Notes: generated from the letters alone by a model not told the origin. DNA of 64,000 bases from Nematostella vectensis (GCF_932526225.1 NC_064039.1:13720139-13784138), one strand, 5' to 3'. Numbered from the stretch's first letter, positions 10,598 through 23,200 are shown. A program made the numbers and translations.

Positions 10598-11923
10598 ACT
10601 GGACCTGCTCCCTTTCAATTGTGACCGTCATGTCAACGCGAAAAAAAACCCTTTTTTTTTGTCTCGCTCTTTTCCCCGTTAATTCCCCTGTACACATCAC
10701 AATAAGCGCATCAGCGTTGAAAAATTATACCTAACTTTCTGAATTTGGTCACAGCGATTTTCCATATGCTGCGAGCTCTCGTCAATAGTTTTCAATTTCT
10801 GAACCTCTCTCCTGATACCGTCGCTCGAAAGCGACAGAATTACATTTGGTGATTACTCGGCGCCTTGCGGAGAACAGGCTTGACTGGAAGCAATTTCTTT
10901 ACTGGCCAATGAAAACCTTCGAGGTTTTTTAAACCATCGGTAGGCGATTTATCTGTCGGGATTTTTCAACGAGATCGTAGAGTATTGAAAACTCAAGGAT
11001 TTCTGTCATCAGAGTTACGCTCATCGTTATGATACGTGTTTGTCAGTTCTGTATGTGTCTAGTAAGACTAGTCAAAGTAAAATGTTAAGAATTAAAAATG
11101 AGAGTTTTCGTAAGCAAACATTGGACATTGTTTAGTAATTCTAGTTTTCTAGTCATTCTTCTTCTGCCCTTATCTGCGCGTGCGTGGCGTGTACTTATAT
11201 TTATTTTATATTTATATAACTTTACCCAAAAGCCAACACGCAAACATTTTTTTGTTGATTTATATCATTGAAAGGAATTAACGGTCGGATAAACCAAGTT
11301 CTTTTTTTGTACAGGATTGATTAATTCAAACGCTTAAATCCGCGTTTCTTGCAGATTCGGCATTAAATTTCCAAAATTGTATACTTGCTTTTAAATCTTA
11401 AAAGGCAATAACCGTCGAGACTGCGTTTTGCCGTGATTCCTCTATCACTAATAGATAGGCAGTTAGTAGAAACGATTTAATCGGTCTCGTTAATTGCTTT
11501 CTAATCAAAAGGCTAAATACCCTGAAGTGCTCTTCCTAGTGATTGGGTATTTTAATTTTCGAAGCAATTTTGCAAATTGTATTTGAAACTAGTCGTATAA
11601 ATACAGCAATCAAACACTGCCGTTTTTAGGAAGAAAAATTAAACGCTTTTTGTCATCAAAGAACCTTTTAAACTCATCAAGGGGAATTTTGGCATTGCTT
11701 TGACTACGCGTTTCTACATCACTAGAACCTGACTCAAACTCATTCTATTTGAACAGACAAATAGCTTACTGTGTGCTTTTGTAATATTTAGAGATACAAA
11801 TCTCCGGTCATACATCCGATCCTAAATGGAAATTTTCTTTGGCTCTTGATCGCCTGCGTTCTAAGTCTTCGATAAATGTACCATCTACATTCGCATTGAA
11901 GCTCTACACAGAGTACATTTCAA

Positions 11924-12109
11924 ATGTCGGGCGATATCATAACAGCTTTGATATGTCTCCTTTATGTGTTTCTGCTATACGAAATCATCGTTGTTTGGAG
12001 AGCTAGGAAAGCATCTGCTGATCATGTCACTAGAAGAGATTCTCTTGGAGTTCCCAAATCCAGTGGTCGAAGAGGCTCTAGGCTCTTCAACCGCTTGTCT
12101 AGAGGCTGA
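11924..12109 (+). CDS. Possible small membrane peptide (61 codons), weak
   Basis: The ORF begins MSGDIITALICLLYVFLLYE and continues IIVVWRARK, giving one hydrophobic segment at about residues 4-24 followed by an Arg/Ser-rich tail ending RLFNRLSRG. A TATA-like TATAAAT is at 11596-11602. I recognise no family. An overlapping frame stays open to a good donor (ATG/GTAAGA at about 12140), so the true reading frame, if any, is uncertain. It could be a chance ORF. Confidence 0.2.
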   Translation: MSGDIITALICLLYVFLLYEIIVVWRARKASADHVTRRDSLGVPKSSGRRGSRLFNRLSRG

Positions 12110-12784
12110 TTTTTATTTTAACAAAAGAAGGTATCGAAGATGGTAAGAACAACACCGTATGAAAATGATTTTTTCAGTGGTGGAAAATGTCTGCGTGACA
12201 ACTGAACAAATATTGAAGAATCGCATGTGAAAATAAACCAAAAAGACAGCTGATGTCGAATGCATCTTTTAACCACGGAAGGATTGGTTACATTTTATGA
12301 GGCCTAAAACTCACATCTTCAAATATGGAGAAATTGTATTGACCTAGCAGAGGAAGCGACGTTGTCCAACTTGTCAATCGTCTCTCAGGGATGTAATGAT
12401 GATAGTGGTTCCTAAAGGAGGAAAGGATTTGACAATTCCATGCTCATGGCAGATGCGTTAACAGGATATGCAGAGGGTGCGTGAAGTACTAGGTATTATC
12501 TAAAAACTTTATCCAAAGAAGACGCGAGTCATGCCGGATAGGTGCATGTGTCGTCGGTGCCCACCGTTACGCACCCAGAGTTTAGCTATCGATGTTTAGT
12601 ACACTTTTTTTTCTAAAAACGTCTAATATTTAGTTGAGGCTGGGCCGTTCTTATTTTTTGGACATGTTAAGGCTGAATATGTTCTTAACGATGTTCTTAA
12701 ATGTTCAGAATATAATACCAAATGAATTAGGAAAAGAATTACACTAATGATCAATAGCAATAATAAGGCTGTTACTATGAGCAC

Positions 12785-12905
12785 AATTTGAATCTTTATT
12801 TTAGAACGCATCGGGACTAAAAAATAATTTTCTTCTGTTATCTGAGCCTCGGCATGTTCTTATCATGTTTTCAAATTTGGTGAAATCTCAGGCTAGACGT
12901 CCATA
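12785..12905 (+). repeat. Dispersed repeat, copy 1 (second copy 49305-49425)
   Basis: CACAATTTGA, TTTTAGAACGCATCGGGACT, GAGCCTCGGCATGTTCTTA and ATCTCAGGCTAGACGT occur in the same order and spacing at about 49305-49425 (CACAATTTGA, GGAACGCATCAGGACT, GAGCCTTTCGGCGTGTTCTTA, ACTCAGGCTGGATGT). Both copies are in plus orientation. The type is unknown; it is probably a fragment of an old interspersed element. Confidence 0.65.
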
Positions 12906-14569
12906 AAAAAAGGTTATTAAAACAAAGGCAACGGCAAAAAGAAACAGAAAACAATTGGAAAAACAAAATCAAGTACGTGGAAATGCGTTCTGTTTGATAC
13001 GGTTCAGCTTTTCTCTACCAATCATGACTAAAAACACCAAGTTTTTAGGTCTGTTGAGGGGACTTTTGCGCTGCAAACCAACTATGTTTGCTAAGAAGAA
13101 ATATGGTTCTTGTCAGTTTTGGAAGTACTCTAGTTATTTTACGGAAACTAGTTCAGAATTGAGCGCCTGAAGTTTTTTCGGTAGCGTCTTCCTAGCAGCC
13201 TTCGCCGTCGTCCCTTCTAGAACTCTCTGTTGCAAGTTCTGAGGAAAACGAGTGAAATGTATCAGAAAGAGTATATTTCACGTCTGTTGCTTTGAATCTT
13301 TCATGTTGCCGTCTTCTTAGATACTAATAAGAAACTAAACGGATACTAAACAGAAACTAAAGGCAAGGGGGGGGGGGGGGGTAATCGTTAATAACAAAAA
13401 AATCTAAATTACCTGTTTTTTTTTTTTTTGCATAAAATTAGAGAGGACGGCTGGAAATACGTCGACATATTTTTAACAGCGATTTTCCCGCTATTTAGCG
13501 GATGTAGGCTAAATTTCTATTTTAGCCATCACTAGCGTGAAATATTCAAAACGCGATCGCACACATATACACAGTATAAAACAGCTGAATAATAAATACG
13601 ATGCGGGTGAACGAATTTGGATTTGTTCGTATAAATGGCAGCAAGGTAGGAACATTTTTTTTCTTTCTTTGCAAAAAGACTCACCAGAAAAATAAATACA
13701 CATTAAACACTTAAACACTATCCGAGAATGTTACCTGTTTTTATAAAACCCTGACAAATACATTAGAATCTAGAATAATAATAGAATAATAATAATAGAA
13801 TAATAAGCTTTTTGGGGTTTTTATTTTTCAATCACGGGAACCCTGCGTCTGTTTAATTTCCCGCGCTTTTCGCAACTCGCGGTCACTCGTAAACACAAAG
13901 AAATATTCGCTTGAAAATGATGCCGTCAAACCTCCAAACATTCAAGATATGGTCGGTGAAGAAATAGAAGACTTGATTGATAAAGAATTGACAAGTAAAG
14001 CACTAAATTTTCCTCTGAACCTTGTCGAACTGGTTTGAAATCCGACGAGCTGTTGCTCATCATTCGGAAGACAGCACATTGAATCCTTTGCTTTGGGAGC
14101 AAATTGAAAAGATAAACTTACAGAAATTTTTACGTTCAGAGAATAAGAAACGAGCATCGAGCGAGCATTAATGTTGGAATGTACTTGAATAAAATAATTG
14201 TTATGAATCTTCTTACTGCTTATTCCAAAAGAAAGTCAACCCTTCTTTTATAGCACAGCATTGAGAGTTTCAGAATTAAAAATTAAATTATCTCTAAAGG
14301 GATGGCTCCGCTTTAGGTTGTGCCTAAATCTATATATTATCAGACTAGGATCCACACAATTTACAGAAGTTGCTGTGAATAATTAAAAAAAAAAACATGT
14401 TTATAATGCCTTTCCATAGATTCTAGCTGATTTTACTCGGTAAATAGGTATTTTTATTATTTTAATATTTTTATGAAGTACCCCCCCCCCCCCCCCCTGA
14501 CCGTTTTTAGTATCTGATTAGTATCTGAGGGATTAGTATCTAGGACCACCGCGGTCTTCCGTGTTTTAA

Positions 14570-15222
14570 GCCCTGTCCAAACTGCGCCTGCATTGCTGTG
14601 CCAGCAATGGCCCGGCTGTAGCTGGCTGCCGGTGTGCAAACCGCCCAAACACAACGCCAGCATGTTGGGTAATGAGTTCATGCATGACTGGCGTTTGGTG
14701 CATGACGGGACCAAAGGCAACCCACGATTCCGCTGGATTCCGGTTAAATTTGGGTCTATTTAGTCCCCTGATGTTGCAGCGGTCGCCATTTTTACGACTA
14801 CCATTGGCAAGAGGACGATCATAAAACAAGTGGGATTGTGTTCTGCCTGATACATTTCATTCATATATCGGTTTCGCTACAAAAATTAGCGATGTTTTCT
14901 TTATTCATAGATGCGGTAACGTTTATTCTCTTTGACAGCATTATTTGCAAGCGAGCTATTTTTTTGCTATGGAGACGATGCAAATGAGCCCAGCATTGCT
15001 GGGTTCGTGTGCAAACTGCGCCAGCAAAGCTGTGATGGGCTCGTATGACCACGAGACAAAGAAATGCTTGCGAAGTGTTTGCCAAAAGTTTGAACTCAAT
15101 CAAAATTTCGCCAACACTCGCCAGCCAGCACCTCCCAACACGGTGTTCAAACTGTGCCAGCATTGCTGGGCCAACGTCTCGCCAGCATCTCCCCAGCAAT
15201 GCTGGCGCAGTTTGCACAGGGC
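14570..15222. mobile_element. Inverted-repeat element (~650 bp) with repeated GCCAGCATTGCTGG motifs
   Basis: The left end GCCCTGTCCAAACTGCGCC and right end GGCGCAGTTTGCACAGGGC form terminal inverted repeats of about 28 bp, extended by the palindromic CAGCATTGCTGG. Variants of CAAACTGCGCCAGCATTGCTG recur inside near 15013 and 15146. Apparent ORFs here are frames through the repeats. It is likely a non-autonomous DNA element; no clear target-site duplication was seen. Confidence 0.7.
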
Positions 15223-16697
15223 TTCAGGTCTCGTGTGATATTCCATGTCAGCTCGCCACCGCCAATGGTGGTAAGTTAACCAGTAGTGGTTGCGAGATGG
15301 TGTTAGTGGCCAGTTGATCGGATGCCAATGAATCTCATGTGTGGGAAGAAGGGACGGGAAAAAAGGGAGGGGGGGGATTTGTGGAGGGCAAGGGACTAAA
15401 TTTCGTAGGGATCTACAGAACCTGAAACCCAACACAATGTGCAAGGATACCGGGGCGACCTTCTTTCCGCCACCCGGCTATAATGAAACGGAAGCTTTAA
15501 GGCTAAACTGGGAGACATGTAGCGTGCGACATCCTGGTTCTACCATCCCGAAAATCATTGAAGCGCGCTCCAAATCTTGTAGCAGCCACAAAGAAATGTC
15601 TCTCGCATAGCTGAGAAACATTTTCGTGTCGCGCTCTACAAAATTTGTCACGCACTACATGATTTTGGTAGTGACTAAACTAGGAAACATTCAGGAGACA
15701 TGTCGCACACTAGACGGTGTGCTAGTTAAGCGACCATATATTTCTTTTTTTTACATTGACGTTATAACACGGCCCTGATGAGGTAAAACGGGGACCGTTG
15801 TACGGCTGTATTTTAGGCCGGGAACTGGATTTGAGAAGGCGAGGCAAATTTGCTTTCACTGCATTTCCCAGCGCAAACCACAGGGTGACCATGGAAAATA
15901 TACACTGACTATTGTACTTCTAGTAATACCTTTATTATACATACATTTTACTTGTAAAGAAACCCACTTCAGTCTGCCTGTCTTCAAACTAGCGGTAAAT
16001 GCCGATCGTTTTTGTATGAAACACTTTTTACAACCCTCCACAGTTGCCGTGACTGTTCGACTAATAATTTAGGCGGAGAGGAAAACATTACCTCCCTGAG
16101 GAACATTATACCTTTGACATCACGTGATTATCACATACCAAAACACTTCCTGATTTACACAGGATAATAAAAACGGCTAAGAATAAATCAAGAAAATTGT
16201 CGGACGTCTCGTTTTGTTCTATTGTTTATGTTTTAAATGATTTATTTTCAACCAACTGCCCAAGCGCAGCCCTGCTCTCGGATCGCCATTCCTCAGGCCC
16301 TTTAGGCTGTAAGAAAGGCTGCTATAAAGTCCATATGATACATGGCGGGCCATTTAAGTTGGGCGCGCGTCGCATATATACAATGATGGCATCTGTATGC
16401 TAGGCGCTTAATTGCGCACATTTTATATGTCGTTCAGTTGTTCGTAGTCGATATATCTGCAGCGCAAGACATCAAGAATTAGTTGTCAGCGTTAGCCATA
16501 GTATTCGGAATAACCAAGGCTACCCCCCTCCCCCACCTGCCTGGGAATTACATATAACTAGGGATAGGTGCTTTTCATATTAAATTTGAATCAAGCTCTG
16601 CACCCCCACGCTTTCCATAAGACTAAACCATCCGAAAATCCTGTTCTAAAATGGTGACTGTCAAAAAGCCTGTGTTAAAAGAATCTCGACTTACCTT

Positions 16698-19364
16698 TTA
16701 GTAAGCGTTGAAAGAATCTCTGTAGACTTTGAAACCATCGCCTAAAGAGCCATCGGGGGTCGTCTCCTTCTGTAGTATGGAAGCATCGTCCGATCCACCG
16801 TTAACCATAAAATGGGCGACCACCTTGGGCATCGTGCTAGGATTACCGGGGACATAGCCTTCTCTAGAAATGGAGAACGTTCAACATTGTTAGAGATGAG
16901 AGACGCGCTAGGCGCAGGGGGTGCGAGCAACGGCCTACCTTCGGTTCTCAGTAGGCGTGCTCTTTTGTAAATTAAACTATAAAGCATAAGCTAGATCACT
17001 CTGGTTTGTAGCCAAATTCGACATTAAACGTTCCGTAGAGATACTCCAAAGGCAAAAAACATCTATCTGTTTTCTTTCGGGGTGGTCAGATTTTTATCAG
17101 AGAACACACCCCCCCCCCCCCCCCTTCGGAAAAATTAGGTCCACTTTATCGGATTCCGCTCCCCCCCCCCCCCCCCCCCCCCCCAAGAAAAATCCTGGGT
17201 ACGGGCCTGGACCGTTCGGTCAAATGAGACTGCGATCGTGTGCGGAAATATGAAAACCAGCTTGCAGTATATTGCTATTTTTTATTTCTCTTGTTGAGGT
17301 GTCCTGTGTGTACTTCAATTCAAGGAAACATTAAAAAAGCTCCAATATGAAACGGGCGTTCTGATATATTTTATACCAGAACCTCTCGTTTTACATGGGT
17401 CTTTCGAACGATCTAGGTTTTTTTATTCTGGATTTAATAACTTGATATTTAGAGGTGTCCGAACATTAGTGCCGTCCGTGACTAGTATTCTATACGTACC
17501 TGAAGTAGATGTTTGATACCACTGGCTCTTGGATTGATCCACCATTTCGGCCGTAGTAGTTTCTTAACGCCGCTTTGACCTACGCGTCATAAAAATACGA
17601 AATGAATATTTCTGTGATGCCAACTGAAATGCGTCATTGACTTCATCTGAGACTAAAAATGACAATAATAATCAACAACTAAAACGCAAAATTTGTATCA
17701 TTTTTAACATATTTTTGTACCCGCTTGCGTGAAAATGTTTTTAATGCCTCTTAAAATAACAAAGATTATTTTATGCTTTTGAAGGGCTTATGTACCTTGC
17801 AGGCGCGGAGAGGAATGGTGACATGTTGGTAATAGGAAGGAGTTCTTCTTATTGTAGCATGCCCCCCCCGTTTTTTAATTTGAATGAAATAGGTAGAAGG
17901 GGGTTGTGCCTCCCCCCCCCCCCCCCCGACGTTTTTTTATGCCTGTTGTTACGGCCCTGTGGATTGAATTCACAGTGGTTCAAGCTGTTTTGATTTGCTT
18001 CCGATCTCTTTTATATTAATATTCACGGGAAAAAACTCACAGCCGCCACGAGGTTTCCTGCCAGCAGCTTGTAACCGGCGGAGTTCTCATCGAGAAACTT
18101 GTCAGGGTCCCATGTCTGCATCAGTTTAACGGTGATCTCACCTGAAAGTCAAATTGATTTGGGAAGTAGCTAGGGCCCGGGATTATAAGGGCCGCAGTTA
18201 CAAACGTCGAGTCAAAGATGCACATATAGAAAAGTAACGCAGTTTATTAGTATATATTTTAATTAGTAGAGGCACGTATTGACGGCTTCATACAATGATA
18301 GTTCGAATGAGCGAGGAATCTTTTTAAGCATGGTTATCGCACTGAGATTTAAGTAAGCACCAATTTGTCCTCGTGTGGATATGAGAGCTGAATGATGGTT
18401 CTCCATTAGGGCTTACGCTGAGATATTTTTGGTACTGAGGGATAAGATTTGCTTATTCCAAAATCCAAAACATTTGAATCATTTCGGTACTCTTTTGAAA
18501 TGGCCGTGTTGGGTATGAGGAAGTGATTACTTGCACTATTCACTTACCAGGATTAGGATTGTAAGCAATTGGTGGGGCCGCTGGGGGTGGGGGTGAGCCT
18601 TGGGGTGCGCAAGGATTCATGCAGGGATTCGTCATCATGGGATCGCAGCATGAGGGGTCACCGCCCATTTGCATGGGTGGGACCATTTGCATGGGTGGGG
18701 CCATTTGCATGTCGGGTGCCTGGCCGTACATGGGATACGGGGGAGGGGCCATCATGGGCTGTTGCATTGCGAATGGGTCTGGCTGCATCATTCCCATGGG
18801 CGCGCCGCATGGATTGTCGCACCCTGGGCCAGGGTCGCAGCATCTTTTCTTTGGTGGAGAAGCTGGGAACAAAGAAAGGGTTAAGTATGACTTTTAAGCA
18901 AAAGTTCTGATATCGCGAAGCCTAAACTAAGTCGGCCCACGAGATACCCGAAACTCCTTGCGCAAACTAGGTGCGTAACACGAAGCTCACAACGCACAAG
19001 GATCTGAGGAGATTTCGTCCCCAAAATTGATGAGCTAATATCTACTGCTCCCTTATTTGCTCTGTATTGGAGTGTGCTCCTTATGGATGTCCCACCCTTA
19101 TTGGACGTCCCCTCCCCTAAGTACCTTGTATTTTTCTTTGAGAATGTACAAAAAGGTAGGGGTTGATTATAATATTTCGGGCCTGGAGTTGGAATTAGGC
19201 CGAGCCCCCTACGTCACGCAGCCTTCGCACGTCACGCACTCTCCTTCAAGTGAAATCGAATGCCAAACTACGCTGGCTAAGATTCTATTTGTATAGTCCA
19301 TAAACTCACCATTTGTAAATGCGAAGAGTGCTATACACACTAGTAAAGATAAGGCTAGCCTCAT
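16698..19364 (-). CDS. Secreted Cys/Met/Pro-rich protein with SEA-like domain
   Basis: Five exons on the minus strand: 19364-19310, 18862-18548, 18141-18041, 17579-17500 and 16863-16698 (TAA). All have GT-AG junctions and compatible phases, and they join to 238 codons. Residues 1-17 are a signal peptide (MRLALSLLVCIALFAF). Residues 19-123 are rich in Met, Pro and Cys, with two similar cysteine clusters (CCDPGPGCDNPC and CCDPMMTNPCMNPC), repeated PPMQM motifs and an SPPPPAAPP stretch. Residues from about 124 to the end (EITVKLMQTWDPDKF, SAGYKLLAGNLVAAV, ALRNYYGRNG, PKVVAHFMVNGG) fit the length and pattern of an SEA domain, found on extracellular and membrane-anchored glycoproteins; the autoproteolytic GSVVV-type site is not evident. 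The stop lies 3 bp before a consensus donor (AAG/GTAAGT), so a 3' UTR intron is likely. The biological role is unknown. The C-x3-C spacing recalls cnidarian structural proteins, but that is a weak analogy. Confidence 0.8.
17109..17184 (+). repeat. Paired oligo-C tracts (16 and 24 C)
   Basis: Two C runs at 17109-17124 and 17161-17184 are separated by TTCGGAAAAATTAGGTCC and a short spacer, inside the last intron of the SEA-like gene. The second is followed by AAGAAAAATCCTGGGTACGG, and the two share the flank pattern C-run then AAAAAT, suggesting copies of one small mobile repeat. Confidence 0.8.
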
Positions 19365-19422
19365 GTCCACGTCAATGGCCTACACAAGAAATAAAAACAC
19401 CAAGTTAATGATAAAGTTCCTC

Positions 19423-19570
19423 GTTCTGTTTGGGATCCCTGTAGCTGTTTTTTATGCAAGATGGACTGGGGAGAATGTACCCAAAGTGCTTTGAGAGTGT
19501 TTTGGATCATCACACACAGGAATCCCGAAGCACACAGGATTCCTGAACAGAACCCCAGGGACTATAGGCT
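19423..19570. mobile_element. Small inverted-repeat element (~148 bp)
   Basis: The left end GTTCTGTTTGGGATCCCTGT pairs with the right end CCCCAGGGACTATAGG preceded by AACAGAA. The interior has the near-duplicated motif CACACAGGAATCCCGAAG / CACACAGGATTCCTGAAC. It is short and diverged, so the assignment as a MITE is tentative. Confidence 0.4.
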
Positions 19571-20003
19571 GTCACAAAAAACTATGTATTCGTAAAATTA
19601 TGCATTAAAGGCCATTCATATATGGGACTGGCATCGTTGGAGTTAATAATATCTATTAACTTACGAATAATTAACGCCTGTATATCTTTCAGCCGTACAC
19701 ATGTCATTTGACATTGCCATCAGCACTGAGAGCGTTTTTTTGAAATATGTACTGTCAAGAGAGCATATCTTTATGCTCTCTTGGTACTGTATGTTGACAA
19801 TAATTTGCCTTTCTTTTTTCCAAAACAAATGTAGTTAATATATGAGGAGTCGCTGGGGGGGGGGGGGCATTTTTTTCGACTGAAACAAGTCAAATACTAT
19901 GACTTATTTCTTTTTCGTTTTCCAATATGATATTACCATTGTGAGCCCCTCTATTTTTCAACATGCTCCGCGTTCCCTAATACACTCAAACACGAACGCG
20001 CGC

Positions 20004-20010
20004 TATAAAA
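20004..20010 (+). promoter_or_regulatory. TATA box candidate
   Basis: TATAAAAGGG in a GC-rich setting (GCGCGCTATAAAAGGGATCG), followed about 25-30 bp later by a pyrimidine-rich CCTCTTTTTCGC start-like stretch. It points to plus-strand transcription towards the orphan coding-like stretch at 20071-20274. The SEA-like gene runs the other way. Confidence 0.4.
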
Positions 20011-20070
20011 GGGATCGCTCCGCCCTCTTTTTCGCAAGCTCTCGCGCAAGTCGTCGCCATTCAAAGCTAG

Positions 20071-20274
20071 ACTTCATTTGAGTGCGGACCTCTGAAACTG
20101 CCAAAAGAAAACATAGCAGAAAGTATAAAGCTGTACGACAAACTACGACAAAAGAATGTTAAAGAACTATCAGGCATAATCGGCATGTTCGGGAATGTGT
20201 TTGGACTCAATTATCTACAAAAACGGGAACAAGAATTGTCATTGAGAAATCAAACAAAACGAGCGCTCATTTGA
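20071..20274 (+). CDS. Orphan protein-like exon or gene fragment, weak
   Basis: Directly after CAAAGCTAG an open frame reads TSFECGPLKLPKENIAES, IKLYDKLRQKNVKELSG, IIGMFGNVFGLNYLQKRE and ends TKRALI-stop at 20274. Composition and helical periodicity look like real protein, but the only in-frame ATG is internal (about 20188) and a TAG precedes the frame. It may be a terminal exon using the upstream AG, a decayed gene piece or part of a mobile element. I do not recognise the family. Confidence 0.25.
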   Translation, partial: TSFECGPLKLPKENIAESIKLYDKLRQKNVKELSGIIGMFGNVFGLNYLQKREQELSLRNQTKRALI

Positions 20275-23200
20275 AATGGCGTCATTCAGGTGCGCGCGCG
20301 GACAAACAACGAATTTGAATAGTTTATCATTTCAAAACCTCTCTAATCGTCTGTTATTTTTCGTTTTGTTCTAAGAAATGGCTAATAAATAGACTGTATT
20401 TACTTCAATGGTGTGTTTTTGGCCAATTTTGAACTCTATTATAGCTTTCTGGCTTCTCTCTATGGAGCTCTGCACTCAGTTATGTCAAATGACGAGTCCA
20501 GCTTGCCTTAGGCAAGTCCCTTATAGTGAGCGTTCGTGTTTAAAGATGTAAAACATTGGATGAATCGGAGATATTTGTACGATAATCTTGATAATCCTGG
20601 CGCGGAACAATAAAGAATGTCTGTTTATTTTTCTTGAGTGATTAGGTAAGACAATAACATAACACTTGTAAACGGGGACGACGTTAAAAACCGCACTCTC
20701 ACATAAAACATTTTATCGTACGTTTGGTGTATCACTTCTCAGGGATGTCAGTTAGGAGTGATGGGGTATAGACAAATATACAGAGGTTAAGAGCATGGTT
20801 ATTCCTACGACGAACTGTCATGGTCTGGTTGGGCAAAATCACTACCCGCATCAAGAATGTACCCTCTTTGAGACTATTTATCTAAAAATCATTACGGCTG
20901 GGTGTGACATACACTAGAAGGTATTAACCCCTGTCCTAGCTACGGCCCTGAAAATATCATCAAAGATAGACATTCACGAGGGTAAGCCCTTGTCTTTTTG
21001 GCGCGAAAAACCGCAAAGTACGCTGGATCCCCAAGCATATCGAGTCAAAGATTGTTTTATATTTGTTTTTAAACTAATAAAGACCATTTTGTACTTTAGG
21101 AGTCATGGTGAATACTTGGTGTATGACCCGTGATAGGCAAATCAGCAGGAACGTTCGCTTTGCTTGAAGTTTATCAGAATCAGCAATATATATACTCTCA
21201 ATATAAGGGCTTGATTAGATAAGAATATATTTTCTGGTTTAAAAAACCCACGGTAATTAGCTTAACCAACAAAACCATAACAGGTAGTAGTTTATTTTGC
21301 TGGTTAAAAAAAGTTTTTTAGTATTTCGCAGATCTTTCTCTTGATATATCTTAGTAAAGGAAAAGAGAGTAACTCGTAAAACCAGGTGACAATTTTGTAT
21401 GGCATCCGCAAAATTGTATTCATTCTTGAATAACAAGTGTTTTTCTTTCTTTTTTTCTTAGTTGCCAAAGTTATTTTTTACATAACTTTAATTTTCGAGC
21501 TTAGTTCACATACTTTTTTTCTTTGTTATAAATTATGATTTAAAGATGCAATTCAGACATAAACGATTTGTATGTTATATAACGTTTATGAGCTGGAAAA
21601 TGAAATACCTCTGGGCCGTACCTGTTTTATGGCGAAGACCAGCCGAAATCGTACAAGATGATGGATCCGTCTAGATGCCCTTAAAATAAAACCATACAAT
21701 CAGCCATTGCCAATACAAACACTAATCAAGCCTTGGACTTTAGCCAGCGATCACTTTCTTTCCACCGACCAGTTGTTCGATTTCCCAGTTATTCAGTTCT
21801 CCATGACTGACTCGTGTTGATTACTTTTCAAACACCCGTAGATCAAACACATACAAAAAGAATTCCTTAAGACGTGCCATCTGCTGCGCGGGATCCCCTT
21901 TAGACGAAACGACCTCAGACTATGCAAACCCAGTACAAATATTCATATATTTTGGAATTTTACCTCTTTTTCGTCAAGAGAACACCAAGATATCGATCCT
22001 AGTCAAACCGAGAATCGAAGCGTTTATGAATAAAAAATTACCAAATTCCTGAAGAAGCAGCTCGGTGGTGTGTTAGGAACGTCGACCTTGAAACTACGTC
22101 ACCGGAACAACAGAACGGGTGGCCTGTGTGAGATAAACAAACAAGGGGTGACGGATCAGCCAATCACCGACAAGGATTTCTTGATTACATCATTCGGTAA
22201 TCTTTCACCTGTGAAAGAGAAAACTGGTGTTGTGGCGTGCCTAAAAGAGTTGTCAAATGTTTGTACATTGGTCACTGGATTACCCTCTGAAGCCTGTGAT
22301 CCCGCAGAACCGTGGCCAAATTAAATGTCAAATTTGTAAAGTTATTCCAAACTGAGCTAAACGTATATCTACTCAATGGACGATCGTTATCTAGGTCAAA
22401 AGATAGCTTATGTGATGTCATTCTGAGGCGATCCATAAATACTGATACCAAAACAGTGATAAATCGAGAACATTTGATTTTGCTTAAAAGCGATTCTCTT
22501 TTCTCTCTGCTGTTTTTTTTTTTTCTATGTGTCTCGCTCACTGCCCCGTGTAGCTATCAGGGCGGGAGGGTTGACCGACCAAATGAACGATCACCATCCA
22601 AGGGGGCTTCTAACCCCTTAGAAACATTCATGTTATGGGCCACAAATTTAGTACAAATATACAAAGACAATTTAGAACTACAATATAGGACAAAATGTAG
22701 AACAAAATAGAACAAAATACTTTGCGCGAATCACAGCCTTTGAGTTTTCAGAGGATCCGTTTAGAAATAAAAAGTATATAGGAACTCAGCTCCTGTTTTC
22801 CATTGACTGGATCAAACAGGGTATGAAAAACTAGGTTACCATGGCAACCTATCATATTCTTCCTTGTCAGACTTGTAAAAGAAAATCAGCAGATGGGAAT
22901 GCATATCTTTCCATTCCCCATCTGAGTGCAGCATGCGGTACCCAGTCCCTTGGTAACTGCCCGGGACTTCATGTAAGACCGCAAGGCGAGTGCTTTATGT
23001 AGGGGTTAGGGGAATTGTACATGAAGTACGTTACTCCACCTAATGGTGCAGCTGTAGTTTTTTCTAGTCATACCACGAACGGGACTAAAACCGATACGAG
23101 ATAACAAAGACAAAGCAAAGTCTACGTGTAGCTGTATTCTTGCAAAACAGAAACGAATCCCTTGTTTATATTTAGGCCACAGAAAAAAAAAATGTTGTTT

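Larger units (their letters stand above)
9809..16697. other. Gene-poor spacer between XPO7 and the SEA-domain gene
   Basis: Beyond the elements listed separately (10406-10597, 11924-12109, 12785-12905, 14570-15222) I see no exon-like stretch with splice signals here. It is AT-rich in parts, with short homopolymers, including a G run at 13367-13381 and a C run at 14481-14497. The XPO7 3' UTR must lie in its first part, but I could not place a poly(A) signal with confidence. Confidence 0.5.

Noticed and set aside
12623-12811. Minus-strand 62-codon hydrophobic ORF
   Set aside because: It ends in a dispersed repeat also found near 49.3 kb and has no exon signals; AT-rich sequence often gives such hydrophobic frames.
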